Source: Amylostereum areolatum
Lineage: Eukaryota > Basidiomycota > Agaricomycetes > Russulales > Stereaceae
Direction: 5' to 3'
Assembly: GCA_012932865.1 (NCBI GenBank)
Contig: SAXG01000009.1
Coordinates: 295,163-359,162 of the forward strand
Length of the DNA: 64,000 nucleotides
Below are positions 42,313-54,700 of the stretch, piece by piece (position 1 is the first letter of the stretch; each line of letters begins with the position of its first letter). Under the pieces are notes generated by a model, which worked only from the letters and a program-made list of their open reading frames with translations, was not told the origin of the DNA and made no database searches. Made by a program: the position numbers and the translations under genes.

Positions 42313-42393
42313 TGCCCCATGGCTGAGTTGGTTACAGCGTCCGACTGTTATATCGCGATCGGAAGGTCGTGAGTTCGAGCCTCACTGGGGCAG
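42313..42393 (+). tRNA. tRNA-Asn (GTT anticodon) with a 7-nt intron
   Basis: Cloverleaf: acceptor stem TGCCCCA/TGGGGCA, D stem GCTG/CAGC, anticodon stem TCCGA/TCGGA enclosing CTGTTA, an intron of about seven nt (TATCGCG) and A, and T arm GTGAG-TTCGAGC-CTCAC. Discriminator G at 42393. The anticodon loop places GTT at positions 34-36. Internal A box (TGGCTGAGTTGG) and B box (GGTTCGA-like GAGTTCGAGCC) are present. Confidence 0.88.
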
Positions 42394-42959
42394 GATGTTT
42401 TTTTGCCTCAGTCTCTGGGAGGGCGGTGTCCAGAAGAAGTCTTTGAAGTTCGACCTTTCTAGACTCAGCTCTAGAGTACCACTAGGTCCACTAGGTCTAG
42501 CAGATGCCAGAAACTAGAGTCCACGCGACGAGGACTCGAGGAGTCCGAAGTCGAGTCCGCACCAGCACCACACTGGCACGATCATGCTATTTTCCCCCTC
42601 CCACACTGTAACCCCGTGGAGATCTCCTCAAGATTACGAGCTAAGTACCTCGACAGGACCATCACGATGACCGTCGACTCATCGAGTGCTCAAAGTCTTC
42701 TGGTCCTCGCACACCAGTTATGACTCAAAGTCCGACTCCATATACTACCGTTCGCCGTCGTTCTCCTACCAGTTCCAGGTTCGGTTTCCCGTAAGTAGCC
42801 ACAAGGTGTGAAACAAAGAACAACAGCTCACGTGGCCAATTATCTTGTGAGTGCCCTTCCATCAACCTACAGCATTTCTCTTCGTCCACTGCCACTCGGT
42901 CTAACCAGCCTCCAGCAATCTGTACTACTTCCTCTCCTTCCATCCTCCTTCTCATCCAA
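42394..42959. other. Intergenic between tRNA-Asn and K6
   Basis: Begins with a T run (TTTTTTT near 42399) that would end RNA polymerase III transcription. The rest is the K6 promoter region; no gene recognised. Confidence 0.55.
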
Positions 42960-45094
42960 ATGTCTCAAAAATGCCTCGGCCCGATGCCACCTGCTGAATT
43001 TCTAGCCAATTTCGCAGGGAGTGCAAAAGCCTTGCCCCCCTCACTGGGCTCCGAGTCGCAGTCGCGCCTCAAGTTGTCCACATCGCAAAGTGGGAAACAT
43101 CGAGTGCGTCTACTTCCTTCCATTGCAATGCACATCCCTCCTGATTTCGTTCATATCACAGACCCTTCGAATTGAAAACCATGGCTTCTGCGCCCACCTC
43201 AGCTTTTCGTCTTCTCCAAGTGGCAGCCACACTGAGGTTGCCAATGCGGATGCATGTCCCTCCCGCGTATATGCTTTCTCCGAGGGCTCGAGGCCTTCTT
43301 ATGATTCAGAGGGAAACAAGTTCTCCCCATCCATCGAGCTCGTTATCGAATATACTCCGTCTGACCCGTTCCGCGACCCCATACCCCACTCAACCGTGGA
43401 TCGATCCCGATTCGAATTCCAACGTACCTCCTCCAGGGCGCTGGACATCCTTCAAAGACACGGTGTAGCCATCAAGGACACCCTTGCGTCGCATCCCCGC
43501 GCGTTTTTATTCTCTGTTCTTATCAGTGATGAGGGTGCTCGACTGCTACGCTGGGACCGCTCCGGGATCATCGTCACGGAGCGATTCGACCATACATCTG
43601 ACGACAGTCCCCTCCTCGAATTCTTATGGCGACTTGACCACATGTCGGACGAGGAACGAGGCCACGACACATCCTTTTCGTTCCCGTCCGACGACGAAGT
43701 CGCTACCGCCCGCGCCGCTTTCGCCGCTTCCGTCCATTCCTCTATGCCGCCCGATGCTCCGTTGCGCAAAGTGTCCGTTCGCGATGACCACTCCGGCGAG
43801 GACACCTTCTACGTCGTCTCTAATCCCCAAACCATCAACGGTCAACTTTTTGGAGTCAACTCACGTGGATACGTCGCCGTTGATTTGCACGACGGGTCGT
43901 TGGTCTGGATGAAGGATGTATGGCGGGACGAGACCTCGCTGCTCTTCAAGGAAGGAGATGTATATCGCAAACTCAACGGGAAGAACGTGCCCCACGTCCC
44001 CATGCTTCGCACGGCGGGCGACGTGGGCTCGCAAGTTACCCTATGTCAAGATTTCTTGGATGCGCCTTGGAATTGCGTAGAAACAGACCTACCAAAGCGC
44101 AGGCACTACCGTCTCGTTTGAGCACGATCGGAAGGCCGCTCAACTCGTTCAAGAGCACTCACGAGCTGTGTGCTTCGATAAGAGATGCCATCGAAGGTGC
44201 GTTCTCACATTTCTCCTCCCGGCGCGGGCGTTTCGTCTGACCATGTTTCAATCAGGACATGCGAAAGCGTACACGGAGCTTGGGCTCCTCCACGGGGACA
44301 TCAGCGCTGGCAACATCCTTATTACCGATGATGGAGGCGGGCTTTTGATCGACTGGCATCTGGCATTCGACGTCGTTGCCGGGCGGAAGGGATCTGTCGT
44401 CGTAAGTACTTCGTCCAGCTTCAGTCCCGCGCCTTTCTTCTGACAGCTCGCGCAGGGTACCTGGTCTTTCATTTCGGGACGTTTGATGCAAAAGCCCAAG
44501 GAGAAAGAGCACGTTCTCCATGATGACTTGGAATCCTTTTTCCACGTTCTCCTCTACCACATTTCTCACTTCCGTCCTACCGGGTGTCTCCCTTCCGATC
44601 TGGATTTGGTTTACTACGCAGGCATGCGCGACAACGTTCCATACAGGACTTACCTTGGCAAGATAAGCGTTTTTTGCCAGGCGGTGCTGGACAGGCCATG
44701 CTTCGAGGGGTACGTCTGCGCGCCATGCTCCGCCCTCGTCGAACAAATCCGGGAGCTATTTTGGCGCGGCATATACGGTAACACCACGGTCACGCCAAGG
44801 TCGCGGAACGCGGCACTCACGGCTCTTCAGTCGTCAACGCGGATCCTTCGCCTGTTCAGCATAGCACTCAGGAAGCCGGGATGGCCGGAGGACGATGGGA
44901 ACATGGACGCGATGGCGGCCTTTCACACCTCGGAGTCGCGAAGGATCCAAGGATCCGGCGGGATATCGTCGAGGAAGAGGTCGATGTCGATCGCCTTCTC
45001 GGACGATTCTGAATCCGAGTGCTTGGTTGGAAAAAGGATGCGTCTATCCTCGTCAACGTCGTCGTATGCGTCTTCAGCGAAGGCACCGCCGTAA
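42960..45094 (+). CDS. FunK1 fungal-type protein kinase K6
   Basis: Starts MSQKCLGPMPPAEFLANF (subfamily signature). After the first intron: IEYTPSDPFRDP, FLFSVLISDEGARLLRWDRSG, HDTSFSFPSDDEV, SLVWMKDVWRDE (nucleotide Lys) and EGDVYRKLNGKNVPHVPML. The next exon holds HGDISAGNILI (44291-44323) and LLIDWHLAFD; then GTWSFISGRLM, DDLESFFHVLLYHISHFRP and LVEQIRELFWRGIYG. The tail reads SRKRSMSIAFSDDSESE...GKRMRLSSS, two basic blocks around an acidic one. Catalytic residues intact. A single T seems lost from a T run near 44117, so the frame breaks between HYRLV and LSTIGRPLNSFKS; otherwise complete. Confidence 0.88.
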
Positions 45095-45677
45095 GGTGCA
45101 GAATTGTAGTAAATTCAACCAGAGGCTGGTTAGTACTTACCTTAGAGCATAAGAGGTACATTTTACTTACTGACTGTGCTTATGATCATGTCACAAGCAA
45201 ATGTATAAGTATTAGTAGCACTCAGGCTGATGATCGCATCGCTGACGGATTAGGAAGGAGATCTTCCGTTTTGTCCCTCGACAGTGCTGGTCTTTCTGTC
45301 GGATCTTCGTCGCCTCAGTCAAGCTTTAGTTCAATGCGCGATGCTTCTTGCTGAGCATCATAGCTCAACCCTAAGACCGGTACTATCTGTCGTACTGACC
45401 TCGTCGAAGACAGATGACGCATCTCACGCACTCGTGCAAGAGCCTGAGGGCGAAATTGAGGGAATCGAACGTGGACTTGTCACTCCATTTCAGTTGCCGT
45501 GCCGTGCTGTAACTGTTGGCGGTTATTTGGTAAGAATCACATGCGTTGGAGGCCATTGTAAGTAGCGATCGCCAATTGTAATCATGACGTCCAACAGCAT
45601 CCAACGACCAACGTTCATTCTTCATAAGTATCCCCTCTGCACAGTGCTCTCTTTTTTAACAATCGGACTCGACCATC
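45095..45677. other. Intergenic between K6 and K7
   Basis: Head-to-tail spacer carrying the K6 3' flank and K7 promoter. Short frames only. Confidence 0.5.
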
Positions 45678-47782
45678 ATGGATTCCAAGTTTATCGGCCC
45701 GATGCCTGTTCCCGTTTTCATGGAGAACTTTCTCCCTTCACATCCCCAAGCTCCAACCTCCGTATATAACTTCTCCTTCGCGGACGAGAAACTGCCACAT
45801 GCTGCAGACGATATGGTACGTTCCCGTATCTCTCGACTTGCTTTATGCATGGTCAACCTGAGCTTAGGTGCTAGCTCTTGCATCCGCAAACATCTGTCCA
45901 AATTCTGTGTTCATCAACCCTGTCACCGCCGAAGGTCACTCCGGGGACCCGCTGCCTTTCATCACCGTCTACCCAAAGGAGAGCGGCTCTACGGATTCGT
46001 GTTATTCAGTCGATATGTTCATTGACAGCTTCTCGTTGAAAGACGACCCCTTCAGAGACCCCGAGGCAGACTCGGAGAAAGGCCGTCGGAAGATCTCCTT
46101 CCAGAGGACGTCTGAGCGATGTGTTTCCAGCCGAAGAAAACAGGCATACCATGCATTCACCACCTTCGACACCCTTACCCGCCACTTCCTCTTCTCTGTT
46201 CTCCTCCTCGACGACAAGGCCCGACTCATTCGCTGGGACCGGAGTGGCGCCGTTGTCACCGAACTTTTCAAATGGAACGAAGCGAACAGCCCGCTCGCCG
46301 AATTTCTGGCCCGGTTTGACTCCCTGTCCCCAGAGCAAAAGGGGCTCGACCCCACTGTATCTTGCCCTTCTGCCGACAACCTCGCCTTTGCGCGCACATC
46401 CTTCGAGCGCGCTGGCGTTCGCATCCCTTCCGACGAAAATCCCATCCAGATATGCGTCCAAGACGAGATTTCCGGCGCAAAAGACTCATATGTGTGCTAC
46501 TTAACTCGACCCACGAGTGGCGACGTCGCTGGCCGTGCCTCTGCAGGCTTCCTTTCCGTGCGGCTGACCGACGGAGCCATCGTTTGGATCAAGGATTCGT
46601 GGCGCTCCGACCACCCGTCCATGCCCAAGGAATCCGACATCTATCGCCGTCTGATGGATGCGGAAATTCCGCATGTCGCGCCGATGCTGGCTGGGGGCGA
46701 TGTGGAAGACCAGAAGACCCGGACCGCCGAGTTCAGGAGAGCGACCTGGGCCTGCGCCTCGCAAGGCGTCCGCCCTTATATCCATCATCGCCTCGTCCTG
46801 GGTACGGTGGGGCGCTCTCTTCGGAAATTCAAGAGCACGTTTGAGATGACGACGGCGGTGAGAGATGCGCTCGAAGGTGCGGCCATCGTCATTCCACAGT
46901 CCCAGTTCGACGCTGACGTTTATGATTCAGCACACGGCCAAGCTTTCTCGAAACTCAACCTCCTTCACGGAGACATCAGCCCGGCGAACATCTTGATCAC
47001 TGAAGACGGGCACGGAATCTTAATCGATTGGGAGTTGGCCATCGACGTCACAAAGGACAATCCCACCAAATTAACTGTGCGTTTAATCTTTCCGTACGCT
47101 CGCAGGCGTCACTAACTCGGACTTCTCCCAGGGCACTTGGCCATTCACGTCCGCTCGATTATTGGAGGGCCAAGGCAAGAAGGTGCACACGCTCAGCGAT
47201 GACCTTGAATCCTTCGTATACGTTCTCGCATACCAGCTTATCCGCCATCGACCCACAAATATCTTCGACCTCGAACTGGACCTGGACATGGTGTTTCACC
47301 AGTACCCTAGTGAAGAAGAGTCGCTAGCTCGAAGTACGAAGGGCAAGGTTATGTTCTTTCAAGGGGGCCTTGTGCGACCATGCGATCTGGTTGAACACCT
47401 CTCTCGAGGCGTTTTCGATCTCTTATTCGACCTCCGGGAGTTGTTTTTCCACGCGTTTTACCCGCGATGCACAGGCATCGACCCGGAACGCAACGTCGAG
47501 GCCCTCAGGCTACTGGAGACGCCGACACATGTCTTGAAGCTTTTCGACATTGGCCTCGCGACGCCTGGGTGGCAGAGTGACGACGCGAGTCTGGACGTGC
47601 TGAAGAAGAAGAAGTCCAAAGGTGCGAAGGAGTCCAAGCGGAAGCGGAAGCGGGAAGAGTCGACGTGCGAGGATTGTAGAGGGTCATCGAAACGTCTGTG
47701 CTCGTCGTCTCTGTTGAAATCTCTGACGTCGTCGGACCTGTCGAAGGAGTCACACATCAAGCCTTCCAGCCCTTTGTCATAG
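45678..47782 (+). CDS. FunK1 fungal-type protein kinase K7, the only fully intact copy
   Basis: Starts [20 protein letters not shown]. Exon 2: [76 protein letters not shown] (Lys) and [20 protein letters not shown]. Then HGDISPANILI (46966-46998) with [10 protein letters not shown], and [31 protein letters not shown]. The basic tail ([28 protein letters not shown]) is a likely nuclear signal. Four exons; the intron between DALEG and AHGQAF is in frame. No frameshift anywhere, so it is a good reference for repairing the reading of the others. Close paralog of K4. Confidence 0.92.
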
Positions 47783-48420
47783 TACTAAGTACTTTGTACG
47801 AGTCACCGTCTCAAGCTACTTATCCTGTTTGGGCTTTTACTGCTTACTTTACTATCACTCGCTACCATATCTTTTGTCACTACGCCATCGACGTTACTGT
47901 CTTGCCACTTTGTATTTGTATTGTACGCGCATACATTACTACTTTATCGACTCATCCAGCCAACGCTCTCGAGGGCATGATGATGAGCAGATGGACGACA
48001 GCTAAATCACGTCTCCGTTGTCAGGCAATAGATCATGCCGTTCAAAACCTCCAACGGGTCTTTGTCTACGAATTCGACGCATCCGAGTCGCCCTTCTACC
48101 CGTTCAGTGACATCCCGCCCATTGTTAAGCCATTGGTAGAATCCCAGCTGATCAAACCCGATGCTACATAGATTGAACGTCCTTTGGTCCACTGTCCCGT
48201 GTACATGATGCATGAACGACCCCCTTATTCTGCTCATTCCCCTCTTTTCACGACTTAAGTTCCCTCCCGTCGAGCTAGTTCTCGGATACGTCTACCAGAA
48301 ATCCATCAAGTTCGACCAAACGGGGGCGTTGGACCGAGGCTGAGAAGATCTTGATTAACGGATTTGCTAGCTTTCATCGTCCCTCAAATAAATAAGAACC
48401 GAACCTGAGTCCTTGGTGTT
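47783..48420. other. Intergenic between K7 and formamidase
   Basis: Tail-to-tail gap. A frame around 47976-48171 has protein-like sequence (VFVYEFDASESPFYPFSDIP) but no start context or family match. Confidence 0.45.
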
Positions 48421-50988
48421 CAAACGACTCCGTCAGACCGGATCGCGCACTGGCCGAAGTCATGCTTCGTGAGGCCTTCATCCTTGGGAAGGATATCCTG
48501 GGAACATGCGTCAGTACCGAAATTCTTGGCGAGGCGCCATTGGGAGTTGCGTACGAAGTCGAAGATGCCCACGGGGAGCGCGAGAGTAACGCAAGCGTTG
48601 GGTGAATCCTAGGTGCGTCACATATGAACAATCATGGAGAGGGAGCATAACATGGTGCTTACGACGACGGCACCGACATGGCTATCGACGGGTGCGGCCG
48701 AAAGGAGCAAGTCTGAAAAACAGAAGTTAGGACGGGGAAGGGAAGGGCGGGTGGCAGGTTGCTCACAGGCTTGTTCACGCGCTTTGTGTTCCAACCGGAA
48801 AAGTAAGAGCGACGTTCGGCCACAGCGGTGATGAACACGTACTATAACCGAGCTGAGGTAACGGGGATCAGTATTGTGTTGGAGGAGAAGGCGGTGGGGG
48901 TTAGACAAGGTTACCTTTTGCAGATACGCTATGGCATTCAACGCAGCCTGCTTATACGCGACCGTTCTAATCACCCATCAGCGCGATATGTATCCTCGGC
49001 TGGCAGATACGTACGCGTCCATGTTGTACTGCTTTCCGTCGCCATCTACATCCATGCCGATATCAGCCGACAGTAATAGGATGTCGTGCCGACCAACGAT
49101 GCCACTAACGGTAGTCGACGCTGATGCCTTCAAATATCAGTTTGGAGGAGTAGACGGGGTCGATGGGCGATGGCTGCACCGGAAGTTAACGATCATCACA
49201 CGGGAGACAACAAGAGAGAGAGAGCGTACGAGGAAGATGGGCTGCTTCAGAGCGAACTTCTCGATGCCGCCTTTGATGATAGTGGCACTGAAGGTGATAA
49301 TGCCCGCCTGGACAGCGCGTGAGTGGGACGCCGTCTCGATAGTTTGCACAATCACGCTCACCATCTCGATGGCACCACAGAAGGACAGCTGCACTCCACC
49401 GCATCATCAAATCATCTCGATGCGGTACAAACACACTCAATTCGTACCTCTCCCTTCATAAAGAAACGTCGTGTTAGCGATCAGCCCCGCAGAGAAAGCG
49501 AACAGCGACTCACGTCGCCCTGAGAGAAGTGCAAATCTCCGACCGACAAGTTCGCACCTTTGACGAACACGGGGAAGTAGCAACGCGATCCTCTGGACAG
49601 GTTCTTGATCTACGCCCACATACCCATCTATCAGCCTTCTTCCGACCCACACCTACGTCTTGTTCTACTCACGTCACAGTTCCCACCATGTTCCCGTCCG
49701 GGGACCGTGCGCGCGCCCTCCCTCGCGATCTTCTCCATGACCTCCGCGTCGATATCCTGGCCTACATACGCCCCCTTTGGCTCGGGCGGGAACGCTACGG
49801 GTGGCACCGCATTTACGTGCGCGGCGATAAGCTCGCCCTCACGCCTGTTCCAGGTGGCGAGGAGCTCGGTGGAGGGCGCAGTACCGATGAGACCGGGGTG
49901 CGATACGCCCGCGAACCGAACGCCGGGGATGTGACGCGATGTAGCGTATACACCTACAGATAACTTTGTACGTCTCCGAAAGTTGAATTACGGATTGCAT
50001 ACCTTTGAAATCCCAGATGGCCTTGGCAGCACGACTATTGAATTCACGGGCTGTGAACGCTCTTGAGTCCATACTCGAGCCATAGCGGAACTGTGTACGT
50101 ACCAAAGAGACCACCACCGTTCTCCAGTTCGAAAATACCCTGCAGTCCGGGAATGAGGACGAAATTGGGAAAGCAAGCAGACACCCTACAGTATATCCCC
50201 ACGGCATCTTTTCAAATGGCGTCACTAGTCAAGCCATCAACCAATCAGTTTGTCTATGAAGCCCAGGGAAGGCGCACCGTCGAGGATGTCGACCACCAGG
50301 CAGTCGCCGGGCTCAGCGCCCTCGACGGCCACGGGACCGGAGAGGTTGTGAATCTTGGTCAAATCCACGTCCTTGATGTCATCGCTGCCTGTGGTCCGAT
50401 CCAACACATAAATATCTTCCATTGAGAGGAATGAGACAACGCACAATCATTGTTGCCAATCTGGGCCCCCGTCCAGTCTTGCGAGGAAGGTTTACAGCCT
50501 ATACAACGTGCGCGGACGAGGAGGTCGACGCACCCACGCATTCCACCTTGAACACCTACGCAGAAAATTGAGATTTATGCAAATCGCGCATCGACGAGCA
50601 GACGAACCTCGCCAGGTTTCACTGTCGCAATCGGCGGGAATGTCGGGACTAAAACACGTCAATGATGTTATTAAGCGTGCCATGCTCTCGTTACCCGAGG
50701 ACATAGCACTCACTGCCAACGGTTATGCAAGCCCTACAAGAACATCAGCCACTGATCCACAAATTCAAGGGATCCCGCCCACCTTCTGCTGATCCGCGGG
50801 CCTTCAAAGTTACAAGCATCAGCCTCCAAACGTCCCCGCGGTTCCAAGACAAAAAGGGAAAGACGGCGCTCACACGAACGGGTCTACCTGCGATGACCGA
50901 GGCCATAAGCGTCGTCGCACTGGAGAGAATCGGACGTACTCACGCTGACGACAGTCTTGTGGGGCACCGAGTTTGCCTTCGTAGCCAT
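48421..50988 (-). CDS. Formamidase / acetamidase family enzyme
   Basis: Hydrolyses formamide (or short amides) to ammonia and the acid. At least a dozen short exons read in order: MATKANSVPHKTVVS; LHNRW; PDIPPIATVKPGE; VFKVECVDWTGAQIGNND; DDIKDVDLTKIHNLSGPVAV and GAEPGDCLVVDILD; TPFEKMPWGYT; GIFELENGGGLFG; AAKAIWDFKG; YATSRHIPGVRFAGVSHPGL, then GQDIDAEVMEKIAREGARTV and GREHGGNCD; IKNLSRGSRCYFPVFVKGAN; VQLSFCGAIEM; AGIITFSATIIKGGIEKFAL; YLLLSAAPVDSHVG; DSPNACVTLALPVGIFDF. These match the FmdA/AmdA family closely. No frameshift was needed. It may serve nitrogen scavenging; there is no partner gene nearby. Confidence 0.9.
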
Positions 50989-51738
50989 ACCTTCTTCGTC
51001 GATTCTCGCAGTCGGTAGCGTCCAGCTAAGGGAGAAAAAAGCGATACCGCCCTCGGAAACACCCCCAATATATACCCACCTCCTCTGCTCCCATGTCTTG
51101 TCTCTCTTATCGCGGAGTCCCAGGAATCAGTCAGAAGACAAGGGCGATTGATAAGAAAGTTAGGCTAGAGAGGGCGGACCGAGCGGAGAGGTGATAGCCC
51201 TCACTGACGTCACGCGTGCCCTGCGACCGGAAGAGGGTGAGAATCGTGGTTCGACTTTGGAAGGCGAGGAGAACTCACGAGGTGGATAAAGCCAATGGTT
51301 ACGGCAGTGACGCGGAATCCGCGAGGTAAGTACAAAGAGAGAAGAAACCAGGTCAAGAAAGTCGGGAAAGGCAGCGAGCAAAGGGAGGATATGATGTGCA
51401 AACGATTATAGCATGCAATTGTCATAAGCAGTCATAAAATGTCGTCAATAACGATACCAAGGCAAAGAGTAAAACAAACGAAGCGATGTAGACGAACCTG
51501 TGTAGACGAGACGTATGAGACGGAAACCCGCGCTGAAGGTAAGAAGAAGACATGAACGGGAAACGCAAAACTATACAGTAACGGTACACATCCAGCCGAC
51601 AGGCGCATATTCGAAACGGCATCGAAAGAAGGGTCTGAACGAGAGAAACACAGACAGACAGAGGGAGAAAAAATGGGAGTTTGAATAAAGATAACTTGAA
51701 GATACCGCCTTCACCCACACAGATACCCCCTCTCCAGA
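50989..51738. other. Intergenic between formamidase and arrestin-like gene
   Basis: Formamidase promoter at the left (TATATATA-like AATATATACCC near 51068) and arrestin-like 3' flank at the right. No gene recognised. Confidence 0.5.
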
Positions 51739-54700
51739 TCATGCAGCCGCCTGCCCCTGATATTTACGAATCAGATCTCTCAACCTCGCCTGCCCAAACG
51801 CCGTCTCTCCACCGGCTCCAGCACCAGCCCCCGTCTTCGCTTGCGCCTGCGTCAGCCCCACAGGCTCGCCCTTCCCGGGCGCGTCCTCCACAATCGCCGG
51901 CGGTACCCGCGCTCCGCGCTCCCTCCGGGTGGGCGACTGCCCAAACGCAGGCGGGGGTCGCGAGAGCGACGCAGTGGACGACAGCATCGGCGTCGCGTGC
52001 GAGGAGGACACGATCGCGGGCACGGACACGCTCTTCGGCACGCCGAGCGAGTTGGGTGGGCCCTTCTTCGCCCCGGGCGACGCGCCTGACGCGCCCGTCG
52101 TCGGCTTCGACACCCTGGGCGTCGACGCGCGCAATGCTGCCGGTTTCGGGGCTGCCGTCGGAGGTGTTGGTTTGGGTTTCGCAGGAGGTGGCGTGCTTGC
52201 GTTCGTTGGCGCGCCGCTGGCCCAGATCGCGGTCACAGCAGTGACCTTGCCACCCCGACCTCCGCGCGCAGAACGCACGTCGTATTTGGTCGCAGGAGCG
52301 GCCAAATTCTGCGGAGGGAAGATGGGCAGGCGTTGGGCACTGCTGACCTTTCTTGGTGGGAGCAGATCCCTGTTGAGCTTGGGCGAGGGCGCCGCCCGCA
52401 GCGCTGCTTCGAAGCGGGCACGAGGAGACAGGGAGGTATCGAACGCGGTAGTGACGCGGGGACCGACCACGGGGGTGTTTTCCGGGTCGACCTGAGCCTT
52501 GCGTGCGCGTATGGTAGCCATAGGCATGAACCCCGACGAGCGAGGGTTGGGCGCTGCAGTGGTATCCTTAGCATCGGCCACAGGCTCTGCATCGTCCGCG
52601 GTGACCTCCCGATATGACGGGCGTTTGGGCAATGGGGGTCGTTCCTTGGGGCTCTTCTTGTCCACCTTGACCGCAGACGACTTTCGAGAGGTCGGGTCAT
52701 CCGGGGGTAATAGAGATTCGGGCGGCGCCATGACCGTCCGGGTCGATGCTTTGCGCGATACGGGCGGATGCGCCTCGACGGGCAGCGAAACCAGCGCCAC
52801 CGGCGGCGATTCGGGTGGAGGGGGTGGTACGGGAGAGGTCGGCCTTGGGCTTGAGGGCGCGGAGGGTTGGCGGGATGGTACGGCGCGGTCCGGAAGTGGG
52901 GGCACATCCGCATCGATCATGCCCAACCACTCTGCAACACGTCCCTTGGCCGCCTTGCGCAAGCGTACAGCTTCGTCGTCCCCCTTCTCCTTCTTCTTCG
53001 ACCCCCGCTTGCTCTTCTCTTTCTCCTTCTCCCGCGCCCGCCCCTTCCCAGACGAGGCCACGCTTCTCGCCTTGCCTTTGCGCGTCCTGCGCTCGTCTTC
53101 GCTCGACAGGCTCCCACTCGCGCGCCCGCCCCTGCCCTCCTTCTGCGTTTTCCCGTCCGAGTGGCGGTCCTCCTCGGCCTCCTGCGCGCGTTCGCGTTCG
53201 TGCTCGTGCAGCACATCCGCGCCGAGGGATAGGCTCGAAATCGCAGAGTCGTTCACCGCGTCGCCTTCATCCGGACGAACGGGTTTCGGCGGGATCGTAA
53301 TAGGCATTGGCAGCACCGCGCGCACGTCCGGGCGCGCGTCGTTCTTCTCGAGTTTGCGGGTTCCAACCTCCGCGAGGAGACGGCGCTCGAGCGCATCCAG
53401 ACCGCCCTCAGTTGGGGGTGGACAAGGTCTGGGCACCGCGTGGAGGCTTGAGTAATGACAATGCAGACAACGATGGGGTCTTCGGCTCGGGGCATGGGGA
53501 CGGTGGAGAAGCCTCGCCCTTTTCCAGTGGTTCGAAAAGCTTGTCGGCGCGGAGATACGGCGGAGAGCGGACAACCCTGTTCTTTCCCGACGGGACGGGA
53601 GGTCCAGGGAGTGTCTTGTCCAGTCGCGGTCCCAGGGCAACGTCGTTGGATAGGTTCTTGTGCTCCTGCTCCACCGCAGCGGCGATGCGCTCGAGATTGG
53701 CGACGCGCTCGGTCTTAGGAAGGGACAACTGGGTGAAAGGGTCGACGGTATGCGTCATCTTGGGTGAAGGCATCGGGCGCGGTGAAAGGACTTCTTGCGA
53801 AGCTGACGACGGCGACAGATTGGCCAGGGAAAGGTGGGGGCTGGCACGTTGCGAGACCGATTGCGGGATGGGAATAGGATGTGGAGCCGCTGCCTGCTGA
53901 CAGGAACTGGAAAACGATGAGATTGTGGGGATACGGACCGATGTCGGGAGGTCATCCGCAGATGGTGCGTGAAACGCGACGCGCGCTCGCCCTTGCCCTC
54001 TTCCGGCTCAGTAGCAGCAGCCACCGCTGGACTCGTTTCCAGAGGGAGCATTGGACTGTTGAACTGAGGATGGGGGAAGGCCCGGGAGTAGACCAGGGAA
54101 TGGTTGTGAAGCGACGGGCTCCGCGCTCGAAGGACGAGGGGGCGGCAGGTATTGAGGTAGTGGAGGAGGGTAGTAGTACGGTGGTTCGGGAGGTGGAGGA
54201 GACGACATGTAGCCATATAGAAAGGGAGTTTGAGACGGCGGTGGGGGAGACCATAGGTGCCCTTGGTTGTAGTATAGCTGTGCTGGTGGTGGCGTCATAG
54301 GGAACGCATACGGCGATGCTACCCGGTCTAAGTATGGCGCCGGCGAAAGCGGCGCTAAAGGCGGAGAACCATAAGGCTGTAAAGGCGGAAGAGGGGTACG
54401 GATCTGGTGGCGGTGGTGGGAGTGTGTCAGGATGGAAGATAGTCACCGGGAGGTCAAGGAGGATGTCTTTGCTATAAGGAAGAATAGGTCGGTGGGAATG
54501 ACACCGGAGGACAAGAGAGATACGTACTTCCCGATGGGCATCGCAATCTTAATATTGACCGTACATCGAACCTCGAAGAGCGACTCCTTCGCGTGGACGG
54601 CCTCGTCCGAAGCCTTGCCGCGCACCACCCTTGACCGTCCTTGCACCGCGAGGTACGTCGAATACCAAGCTGGGCTACGCCTTCCGATCCTGGTGGAGCC

